Shown: piece after piece, positions 1 through 5,682 of the stretch | Layout: every line of letters starts with the position of its first letter | Position numbering within the stretch: position 1 is the first letter of the stretch | Assembly: GCA_030617565.1 (NCBI GenBank) | Contig: JAUWVE010000041.1 | Coordinates: forward strand, 1-10,879 | Length of the DNA stretch: 10,879 nucleotides | Origin: Gammaproteobacteria bacterium | GTDB taxonomy: Bacteria; Pseudomonadota; Gammaproteobacteria; BMS3Bbin11 | Direction of reading: 5' to 3' | The notes under the pieces: generated by a model | The model's database searches: none | What the model was told of the DNA's origin: nothing | The model's input: the letters and a program-made list of their open reading frames with translations, nothing else | Program-made: the position numbers and the translations under genes

Positions 1-2
1 AT

Positions 3-938
3 CATCACGGCGAAATGGAATATATGTCCCGGCATGGATTTAAGCGTAGCCGACCTGATGAGTTGATTGACGGCACCACTCGAATCATATCAGTGCGCAT
101 GGACTATCTGCCGCACGAGGCAGGAACAGCCGTCGATCAACTGAAAAAATTAGATCGCGCCTACATTTCTCGCTATGCCCTGGGGCGCGACTACCATAAG
201 TTGATACGTTCACGTCTGCAGAAACTGGTGCAGCGCATCGAGGCCGAACTGGAAGGGTTTAACTACCGGGTTTTCACCGACTCGGCACCGGTACTGGAAA
301 AAGCACTGGCGGAAAAAGCAGGCATAGGCTGGATCGGCAAGCACAGTAATTTGATTAACCGTACGGCCGGATCCTGGTTTTTTCTTGGCGAGATCTATAC
401 CGACCTGCCGCTGCCCGTCGATAGCGCCGCTGAAGAGCACTGCGGTAGTTGTCAGGCCTGTATAGAAATTTGCCCGACACAGGCCATCATCGCCCCCTAT
501 CAGGTCGATGCCCGGCTATGCATCTCCTATCTTACTATTGAATACAAGGGTGTCATAAAAGAACAGCTTCGCCCTCTGCTCGGCAACCGCATATATGGCT
601 GTGATGACTGCCAGCTATGCTGTCCCTGGAACCGCTTTGGAAAGCTGTCGAAAGAAGCTGACTTTCAGCCTCGACACGAACTGGATGACTCGGCACTGCT
701 GGATCTTTTTAGCTGGAGCGAGTCCGAATTTATGAAAAACATGGAAGGGTCACCCATACGACGTATCGGCTATCAGAACTGGCAACGAAATATTACTATT
801 GCACTGGGTAATGCAGCCTATGATCCCGACATTGTAAAAGCGCTGGAGAAAAAGCAAACATCAGCTTCAGAGCTGGTAAGGGAACACATCAGCTGGGCCA
901 TAAGGCAGCAGAAAACAGAACCGGTTAGTCTCCAGTAA
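3..938 (+). CDS. queG: Epoxyqueuosine reductase QueG, 5'-truncated by window edge
   Basis: QueG is the cytoplasmic cobalamin- and iron-sulfur-dependent enzyme that reduces epoxyqueuosine to queuosine in the wobble position of GUN-anticodon tRNAs. The frame is open to the window edge and reads HHGEMEYMSRHG, matching the YHGEM region inside known QueG proteins, so the ATG at 15 is internal and about 50 N-terminal residues lie outside. Counting from that Met, the core motif FTDSAPVLEKALAEKAG is at 87-103. The first 4Fe-4S motif has C143, C146, C149 and C153 (followed by Pro). C169 and the CDDCQLCCPWN motif (196-206) supply the second cluster. The C-terminal stretch with IRRIGYQNWQRNITIALGNA is the helical repeat part of the family. 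An extra Cys (202) directly precedes the cluster Cys 203, where E. coli has Ile. The gene converges on the lipoprotein gene downstream. Confidence 0.96.
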   Translation, partial: HHGEMEYMSRHGFKRSRPDELIDGTTRIISVRMDYLPHEAGTAVDQLKKLDRAYISRYALGRDYHKLIRSRLQKLVQRIEAELEGFNYRVFTDSAPVLEKALAEKAGIGWIGKHSNLINRTAGSWFFLGEIYTDLPLPVDSAAEEHCGSCQACIEICPTQAIIAPYQVDARLCISYLTIEYKGVIKEQLRPLLGNRIYGCDDCQLCCPWNRFGKLSKEADFQPRHELDDSALLDLFSWSESEFMKNMEGSPIRRIGYQNWQRNITIALGNAAYDPDIVKALEKKQTSASELVREHISWAIRQQKTEPVSLQ

Positions 939-960
939 CCAGCATAAAAAAGATATTATT

Positions 961-1033
961 ATGTAGGTCCGAATTTATTCGGACATAACGAATCCGGCGC
1001 AGGCAACTAGTGCGAATAAATTCGCACCTACAT
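961..1033. repeat. Pair of REP-like palindromes in inverted orientation
   Basis: Two 24-base copies face each other: 961-984 and 1010-1033, separated by 25 bases. Each copy carries its own hairpin: GTCCGAA-TTTA-TTCGGAC at 967-984 and GTGCGAA-TAAA-TTCGCAC at 1010-1027, both 7-bp perfect stems with 4-base loops. The outer ends are ATGTAG and CTACAT. The copies differ from one another at 969/982 versus 1012/1025, and both changes keep the local stem paired (C-G against G-C). This arrangement resembles REP/BIME elements, which usually sit between genes and are mobilised by REP-associated transposases; none is encoded here. It lies between convergent queG and the lipoprotein gene, where it could also act in transcript 3'-end formation. 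Neither stem is followed by a clear T-run. Confidence 0.8.
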
Positions 1034-1131
1034 GTACAAAACAGAATTTGCTATAAAATAACACTGTTGAAGAGGACAGACTTGATTTTATAGTTCTCAA
1101 GATCGCAGCTCGGCTCCATTTGTCAATTTTT

Positions 1132-1869
1132 TTACCAGCGAATAAGCATCGACTTATAGCCAAACATCGCGCCAAGATGGTGTAGCAGTGAATGCTGACC
1201 TTCTTTCTCCCACAGTTCAGCAATTTCCCTGTCCACCTGACGGTACTCCTCAAGCTGATCGGTGACCGAGTTATCGTCACCAATAGAACTCGAATCAGCG
1301 GATTTAATATCATCGATCAATGACAGCCAGAAAGCACTGACGCCCATGATAAATGTTGGCCATGTTCGTTGTATCTCGGGCGACCATGAAGGATCACTGT
1401 AGGCCTCTAACGCCGTCATTGTCGGTTTATCTGTATCTGATGAGATAGTCTTTTTGATCAGCCCTGCCTGTTTCACAGCAGCAAGCTGAGGACTATTGTC
1501 TAACTCTCTGATGACTTCTCTTGCAGTTTCCCTGCTGCTAAAGAACAGGAAGCTGAATTGATGACCCGGCGGCTTTCTCGCTGCACGGCGATGAAAACGC
1601 CACCATGACAACCTGCTTGAATATTTCTCCAGTACCGGCTTAACAATGCTATCGGCGAGCAAAAGGTCGATAGAAAAATCTGGTTTTTCCATTTCTTCCG
1701 GCCAGTTAACTCTGTAACGATATACCCACCATGACATTTCATCTTTCTGCAACGAAGCATTTGTTACGGGTACAGAATAATAGGGCTCCGGCAATGGTTT
1801 GCTCGTGGTACAGGCAGCAAGCAGCAACAGCGCTGCAATTAGCAGTAACCTTGCCAGCACACCCCTCAT
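1132..1869 (-). CDS. Hypothetical outer-membrane lipoprotein downstream of orn
   Basis: I do not recognise a named family. The 245-residue product starts with a lipoprotein signal: MRGVLAR, a hydrophobic run, then the lipobox LLAAC with the acylated Cys at 20. Residue 21 is Thr rather than Asp, which by the usual Lol sorting rule favours the outer membrane. The mature part is rich in Trp and aromatic residues: MSWWVYRYRVNWPEEM near 45-60, SWWRFHRR near 88-95 and SWSPEIQRTWPTFIMGVSAFW near 160-180. The C-terminus is probably helical (DQLEEYRQVDREIAELWEKEG), which could be an interaction surface. The ATG lies 13 bases after the orn stop codon with no clear Shine-Dalgarno sequence, so translation is probably coupled to orn. 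Function is unknown; an envelope structural or assembly role is only a guess from localisation. Confidence 0.85.
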   Translation of the reverse strand: MRGVLARLLLIAALLLLAACTTSKPLPEPYYSVPVTNASLQKDEMSWWVYRYRVNWPEEMEKPDFSIDLLLADSIVKPVLEKYSSRLSWWRFHRRAARKPPGHQFSFLFFSSRETAREVIRELDNSPQLAAVKQAGLIKKTISSDTDKPTMTALEAYSDPSWSPEIQRTWPTFIMGVSAFWLSLIDDIKSADSSSIGDDNSVTDQLEEYRQVDREIAELWEKEGQHSLLHHLGAMFGYKSMLIRW

Positions 1870-1882
1870 TTTACAGGCAGAC

Positions 1883-2431
1883 TTATTTCAGCTTGAGGAA
1901 GGTACGTCTGAAATATTTAAGCTCATCAATCGACTCCCGAATATCATCCAGTGCCTTATGGGTGTTTTTCTTGCTGAAACCATTATAGATTTCAGGGTGC
2001 CAGCGCTTGGCAAGTTCTTTTACTGAACTGACATCAAGGTTTCTGTAATGCAGCCAGGATTCAAGCTGCGGCATATAACGATAGAGAAAGCGACGATCCT
2101 GACAGATGCTGTTGCCGCATAAGGGAGATTTGTTGCGTGGACAAAACTCACGGATGAATTCCAGTGTTTCATTCTCCGCTATTAATTCTGTAATTTTTGA
2201 TGCCTTTACCCGTTCAGTCAGACCAGTTTTACCATGTGTGCGGGTGTTCCATTCATCCATACCGTCAAGATATTCGTCGGACTGATGGATAGCCATGACA
2301 GGCCCTTCACCCAGAACATTCAGATCGGAATCTGTGATGATGGTGGCAATTTCAATAATTCTGTCTGTATCCGGGTCCAGACCTGTCATTTCCAGATCAA
2401 TCCAGACCAGTGCGTTGGGATCCTGTGGCAT
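1883..2431 (-). CDS. orn: Oligoribonuclease
   Basis: Orn is the cytoplasmic 3'-5' exoribonuclease that degrades RNA dinucleotides, the last step of mRNA decay, and in c-di-GMP-using bacteria it also removes pGpG. The 182-residue length matches the family (181 in E. coli). All DEDDh catalytic residues are visible at the expected positions: D12 and E14 in WIDLEMTGL, D112 in SICQDRRFL, H158 in THKALDD and D163. The motif LDVSSVKELAKRWHPE (132-147) is also typical. A good Shine-Dalgarno (AGGAT, about 9 bases upstream) supports the ATG at 2431. The gene is transcribed away from the M48 protease gene, sharing the 2432-2609 intergenic region, and is followed by the lipoprotein gene. Its nearness to queG recalls the queG-orn neighbourhood of enterobacteria. 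Confidence 0.97.
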   Translation of the reverse strand: MPQDPNALVWIDLEMTGLDPDTDRIIEIATIITDSDLNVLGEGPVMAIHQSDEYLDGMDEWNTRTHGKTGLTERVKASKITELIAENETLEFIREFCPRNKSPLCGNSICQDRRFLYRYMPQLESWLHYRNLDVSSVKELAKRWHPEIYNGFSKKNTHKALDDIRESIDELKYFRRTFLKLK

Positions 2432-2481
2432 AAATTAAATATCCTGTTATTTTGTGGGGAAAGTATCAATTAAACTAAGAG

Positions 2482-2495
2482 GATAATGTATTATC
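2482..2495. promoter_or_regulatory. Perfect 14-bp dyad in orn/M48 divergent region
   Basis: GATAATGTATTATC is a perfect 6-2-6 inverted repeat located between divergent orn and the M48 gene. Each half (GATAAT) also matches five of six bases of a sigma-70 -10 hexamer on its own strand, so the site could be an operator, a pair of divergent -10 boxes, or chance in AT-rich DNA. No convincing -35 element at standard spacing was found on either strand. Confidence 0.3.
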
Positions 2496-2514
2496 GCGGT
2501 TTCTGGAATAGATA

Positions 2515-2580
2515 GTTCCAAGATCCAAGTTCCAAGTTCCAAGTATTGAGCCTTTAATCTTGGAACTTGGATCTTGGAAC
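2515..2580. repeat. Heptamer tandem array forming perfect 22-bp inverted repeat
   Basis: Four in-register heptamers occupy 2516-2543: TTCCAAG, ATCCAAG, TTCCAAG, TTCCAAG. After a 15-base spacer (2544-2558), three inverted heptamers follow at 2559-2579: CTTGGAA, CTTGGAT, CTTGGAA. Arms 2515-2536 and 2559-2580 are perfectly complementary over 22 bp with a 22-base loop, so the region can form a strong hairpin or cruciform. The hairpin ends 29 bases before the ATG of the M48 protease gene. There is no T-run on either side to make it a standard terminator. A related array occurs at 7690-7724. Confidence 0.9.
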
Positions 2581-2609
2581 AGCTTAAAAAGTTAACTTTA
2601 AAAACACAT

Positions 2610-3851
2610 ATGAATAATCTAACCATCCTCTTTCTTTTCGCACTGGCGGCCATGCTGATCACTGAATTCTGGTTGGGCAGACGTCAAATACAGAATGTAC
2701 AGCAACATCGTGATGCCGTACCTGATGCTTTCACCGACCAGATTGACCTTGCCACTCATCAAAAAGCAGCAGACTACTCCATTGCACGCACTCGTTTGGG
2801 ACTAATTTCCGGCTTCTATGCAGCATTTATCCTGCTTGCGTTCACTCTCGGCGGTGGACTGCAGCTGATCGATGACCTGAGCCGGCAATTCCTGGAGAAT
2901 CCACTGATAATTGGCGTTGTCTTCATTATTGCCACCATATTTATTGGCGCACTGCTGGACTTGCCGTTCACCCTTTATAAGACCTTCGGACTTGAAGCCC
3001 GCTTTGGCTTTAACAAGACCACCCCGGCACTGTATATCGTAGATTTAATCAAACAGACCATTCTTTTTCTGATCATTGGCGTGCCATTGTTATTTGTCGC
3101 CCTTTGGTTAATGCAGGCCAGCGGTAAATTCTGGTGGCTGTATCTGTGGCTGGTCTGGATGGCTTTCAATCTGCTTGCCATGGTCATCTATCCTGTCTGG
3201 ATTGCACCTTTGTTCAATAAGTTCGAACCTCTTGAAGATGAATCTGTCAGCAAAAGTGTTACTGAGCTGATGCAACGAACCGGTTTCAAGGTTCAGGGAT
3301 TATTTGTAGTCGACGGTTCGCGCCGCTCAGCGCACAGCAACGCCTATTTCACCGGGCTGGGAAAATCCAAACGTGTCGTATTCTTTGATACCCTGCTGGA
3401 TACCTTGAGTGCCAATGAAATTGTTGCTGTACTGGCGCATGAACTGGGCCATTTCAAACGCCGCCACATTATCAAACGTATAAGCATATTTTTCCTCATC
3501 AGCCTGCTCGCGCTGGCGCTGCTCGGCTGGCTAATGCAGCAGGGCTGGTTCTATCAGGGCCTGGGGATGACTACCGCCTCAAACCATGCTGCGTTAATGT
3601 TATTTATGATGGTCGGCCCGGTGTTCATGTTTTTCATCCACCCGATTAGCTCTTGGTTCTCACGTAAACACGAGTTTGAGGCCGATGACTACGCAAAAGA
3701 AAATGCGGATGCCGGTGATCTGGTATCAGCCCTGTTGAAACTTTACCGGGACAATGCCAATACCCTGACGCCTGACCCAATCCACTCGGCATTTTATGAC
3801 TCACACCCGCCGGCTTCGATTCGTATAAAACATCTGCAATCAACCGGCTAA
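2610..3851 (+). CDS. M48 family (Ste24/CAAX-type) membrane zinc metalloprotease
   Basis: This is a membrane-embedded zinc endopeptidase of the Ste24 branch of family M48, whose bacterial members are thought to act in membrane-protein quality control; the substrate here is unknown. The 413-residue protein has hydrophobic segments near 4-21, 64-85, 99-117, 146-169, 175-198, 291-309 and 327-345. The zinc motif HELGH is at 277-281, and the second motif HEFEADDYA, carrying the third-ligand Glu, is at 354-362. The Ste24 signatures SNAYFTG (243-249) and SHPPASIRI (398-406) are present. I chose the ATG at 2610 because it begins directly before the first membrane segment; an in-frame TTG at 2574 lies inside the heptamer hairpin and is unlikely. 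No clear Shine-Dalgarno is visible. It is divergent from orn and followed by the cytochrome gene after a 70-base gap. Confidence 0.93.
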   Translation: MNNLTILFLFALAAMLITEFWLGRRQIQNVQQHRDAVPDAFTDQIDLATHQKAADYSIARTRLGLISGFYAAFILLAFTLGGGLQLIDDLSRQFLENPLIIGVVFIIATIFIGALLDLPFTLYKTFGLEARFGFNKTTPALYIVDLIKQTILFLIIGVPLLFVALWLMQASGKFWWLYLWLVWMAFNLLAMVIYPVWIAPLFNKFEPLEDESVSKSVTELMQRTGFKVQGLFVVDGSRRSAHSNAYFTGLGKSKRVVFFDTLLDTLSANEIVAVLAHELGHFKRRHIIKRISIFFLISLLALALLGWLMQQGWFYQGLGMTTASNHAALMLFMMVGPVFMFFIHPISSWFSRKHEFEADDYAKENADAGDLVSALLKLYRDNANTLTPDPIHSAFYDSHPPASIRIKHLQSTG

Positions 3852-3921
3852 GCAGAAGCACAGCTCAATCTATTTATGAAAACGCACCTTGCGTGTACAG
3901 AGACACCCTCAGGAGAAAACC

Positions 3922-4236
3922 ATGAACAATAAACTTTTAGCCGTAATGCTAATCACCCTGCCTTTCAATGTCATGGCCGCTGCACTGCTCCCTGGCGATG
4001 CAGAAAATGGCAAAAAACTCCATGACAACAGCAGCTGCCTGGGCTGCCACACACAAATGACCAGCGGTAAACCCGATATGCTGTACACACGTGCTGACCA
4101 TCGGGTGACAGACCTGGGTGGGTTAATTTCTCAGGTTGGAAACTGCAACAAAATGCAGAAAGTGGGGCTGGATGAAAACGGCGTGAATGATGTGGTGAAG
4201 TACCTGAATGAATCATTCTACCAATTTGGCGATTGA
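3922..4236 (+). CDS. Small periplasmic mono-haem cytochrome c
   Basis: The 104-residue product has a Sec signal peptide with likely cleavage after VMA at residue 19 and a single haem c attachment motif, CLGCH, at 39-43 (H43 as proximal ligand). The fold resembles short class I cytochromes c with a C-terminal helix (NDVVKYLNESFY, 89-100). Candidate distal ligands are M46, M53 and M78; the sequence alone does not decide. An extra Cys at 75 (GNCN) lies outside the haem motif and seems typical of this small gammaproteobacterial type, from memory. AGGAG at 3911-3915 sits seven bases before the ATG at 3922 and decides this start over an in-frame ATG at 3889. It probably acts in periplasmic electron transfer, partner unknown. 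The gene is 70 bases after the M48 gene and converges with the STAS-like gene 13 bases away. Confidence 0.9.
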   Translation: MNNKLLAVMLITLPFNVMAAALLPGDAENGKKLHDNSSCLGCHTQMTSGKPDMLYTRADHRVTDLGGLISQVGNCNKMQKVGLDENGVNDVVKYLNESFYQFGD

Positions 4237-4249
4237 ATCATTGCTGAAA

Positions 4250-4627
4250 CTACGCCAGTTCCTGCTTCGTCACCCACTCCCTGGCAGGTTCCATTGATAA
4301 AAATGCCTTCACATGTATGCCCCGGTTTTCAGCGACCAGGACTCCAAATGATACATCCTCTATATAATCCGGGTTGATTACATAGGCAATACACAAGTTG
4401 TAAGGAACCAGAGATAACAGGCGTTGCACAAATTCGTACGTCTTTACTTTATCCAGTACACTAGTCACTTCACTTTCGTCAACGATGACCTTGTTACACT
4501 GGTTCTCAATACAGAGGCGAATGATGGATTCCCCATATGCGACGGCTTCATCGACATTATCATCATAACCCCTGGTCGTTACACTCAGCAGATCCCCATC
4601 TATTTTGGTAGTGTAGTCGAGCGCCAT
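4250..4627 (-). CDS. Hypothetical small STAS/SpoIIAA-like protein at end of dnaX operon
   Basis: No named family is recognised with certainty. The 125-residue, soluble, acidic protein alternates predicted strands and helices: YTTKIDGDLLSVTTRG (strand pair), a helix through VDEAVAYGESIIRLCIENQ, a strand with KVIVDESEV (46-54), a helix near KTYEFVQRLLSLV, a strand NLCIAYVINP, a helix and a final strand HVKAFLS before AREWV. This order resembles the STAS/SpoIIAA-like fold used in anti-sigma antagonism and sensing. The DESEVTS stretch sits where a phosphorylatable Ser/Thr lies in some STAS proteins, but that is only suggestive. AGGAAG about seven bases before the ATG supports the start. It begins 21 bases after the recR stop on the same strand, so it is probably the last gene of the dnaX-ybaB-recR transcript. 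Confidence 0.85.
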   Translation of the reverse strand: MALDYTTKIDGDLLSVTTRGYDDNVDEAVAYGESIIRLCIENQCNKVIVDESEVTSVLDKVKTYEFVQRLLSLVPYNLCIAYVINPDYIEDVSFGVLVAENRGIHVKAFLSMEPAREWVTKQELA

Positions 4628-4648
4628 CCCTGCTTCCTCTCTCTAGTT

Positions 4649-5272
4649 TTATGTTTCTGATTGATGTACTTTTCGTCGTTCGTTGATCGCTCGTGCAACG
4701 GTATTGCGATCAATATATTCAAGCTCGCCACCCACCGGTACACCACGGGCAATGCGGGTAAGGCGTATGTCTTTGGCGACTTCTTTTCCGGCAAGCAAAT
4801 CGGTAAGGTATTCTGCCGTGGTTTCACCTTCCGCCGTGAGATTGGTTGCCAGAATGATCTCTTCAATAGCAAACTCTTCCAGCACTTCCAGCAGGAGGTC
4901 GATGCCAAGATTGTCAGGACCGATACCATCCAGCGGCGAAATGGTTCCCATCAATACAAAATAGCAGCCTTTATAACTACCGGTCTGTTCTATGGCTTCA
5001 AGGTCTGCCGGCGTCTCAACGATACACAGCTGTGAATGCTTACGTGACGGCGACGCGCAAAGAGGACAGAGTTCTGTTTCACTGAGGTTGTTGCAGCGCC
5101 GGCAATGTTGTATTGAATCCAGTGCATGTATCAATGCCGATGCAATTCCCCTCGCGCCCTCACGGTTACGCTCTATCAGATAATAGGCCATGCGTTGGGC
5201 GGATTTTGGGCCGACTCCAGGTAGACAGGCAAGCGCTGCTCTCAGGTTTTCAATGGCATGGGCAGTAGACAT
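4649..5272 (-). CDS. recR: Recombination mediator protein RecR
   Basis: RecR works with RecF and RecO to load RecA at single-stranded gaps. The 207-residue protein (201 in E. coli) shows the expected order: a helix-hairpin-helix with LPGVGPKSAQRMAYYL at 17-32, a Cys4 zinc finger with C57, C60, C69 and C72, then a Toprim domain from about 80 (CIVETPADLEAIE; E86) through ILATNLTAEGE (140-150). The C-terminal motif RIARGVPVGGELEYID (173-188) is family-specific. An in-frame stop lies five codons upstream, so the ATG at 5272 is the only Met start, yet no Shine-Dalgarno precedes it. The start is 18 bases after the ybaB stop, so translation is likely coupled to ybaB. Confidence 0.98.
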   Translation of the reverse strand: MSTAHAIENLRAALACLPGVGPKSAQRMAYYLIERNREGARGIASALIHALDSIQHCRRCNNLSETELCPLCASPSRKHSQLCIVETPADLEAIEQTGSYKGCYFVLMGTISPLDGIGPDNLGIDLLLEVLEEFAIEEIILATNLTAEGETTAEYLTDLLAGKEVAKDIRLTRIARGVPVGGELEYIDRNTVARAINERRKVHQSET

Positions 5273-5290
5273 ATGTGGAGGATATTAAAC

Positions 5291-5614
5291 TCAGAATGGT
5301 AGATTCATACCCGCCGGCAGCCCCATGCCTGCGGTCATGCCGGACATCTTTTCCTGTGTCGTTGATTCAACCTTGCGTACTGCATCATTTACCGCTGCAG
5401 CAACCAGGTCCTCAAGTACAGCCTTTTCCTCGTTCAGTAAGTCGTCGTCAATACTAACCTTGCGTACATCATGACGACAGGTCATGGTGATGCTTACCAG
5501 GCCGCCACCGGCACTGCCTTCAACTTCAGTCTGTGCCAGCTCTTCCTGTGCCTGTTGCATTTTTTCCTGCATGGCCTGTGCCTGCTTCATTATGTTGCCC
5601 AATCCACCTTTCAT
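5291..5614 (-). CDS. ybaB: YbaB/EbfC family nucleoid-associated protein
   Basis: This small DNA-binding protein forms a homodimer and is part of the nucleoid; family members bind DNA with limited sequence preference. The 107-residue length matches the family (109 in E. coli). The N-terminal helix (MKGGLGNIMKQAQAMQEKM onward, about 1-30) is the dimer and DNA-contact helix. It is followed by the Gly-rich EGSAGGGLVSITMTCRHDVRKVSID strand region and a long C-terminal helix with LVAAAVNDAVRKVE. The tail is Gly/Met/Pro-rich (MTAGMGLPAGMNLPF), as in other members. AGGAG seven bases before the ATG is a strong ribosome binding site. It lies 68 bases after dnaX and 18 bases before recR, the conserved dnaX-ybaB-recR order. 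Confidence 0.97.
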   Translation of the reverse strand: MKGGLGNIMKQAQAMQEKMQQAQEELAQTEVEGSAGGGLVSITMTCRHDVRKVSIDDDLLNEEKAVLEDLVAAAVNDAVRKVESTTQEKMSGMTAGMGLPAGMNLPF

Positions 5615-5682
5615 AGTGATGCTCCTGTTATGTTCTGTAAATACCGGTTTAGCCGGCTCGTTAAGGGTATACGGTAGCTCTA

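Noticed and set aside
961..1033. Palindrome pair as a CRISPR array
   Set aside because: There are only two copies, they are in inverted orientation, no regular spacers follow and no cas genes are present.
2574..2609. Upstream TTG start extending the M48 protease by 12 residues
   Set aside because: The extension is translated from the heptamer hairpin and is not expected before the first membrane segment; ATG 2610 fits the family better.
4661..5035. Open plus-strand frame of 124 codons opposite recR
   Set aside because: It lies entirely antisense to recR, a well-conserved gene, and its translation resembles no protein family.
5275..5457. Plus-strand frame preceded by a GGAGG-like sequence near 5276
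   Set aside because: The frame is antisense to ybaB, has low-complexity content, and the GGAGG is simply the complement of the ybaB-recR junction.
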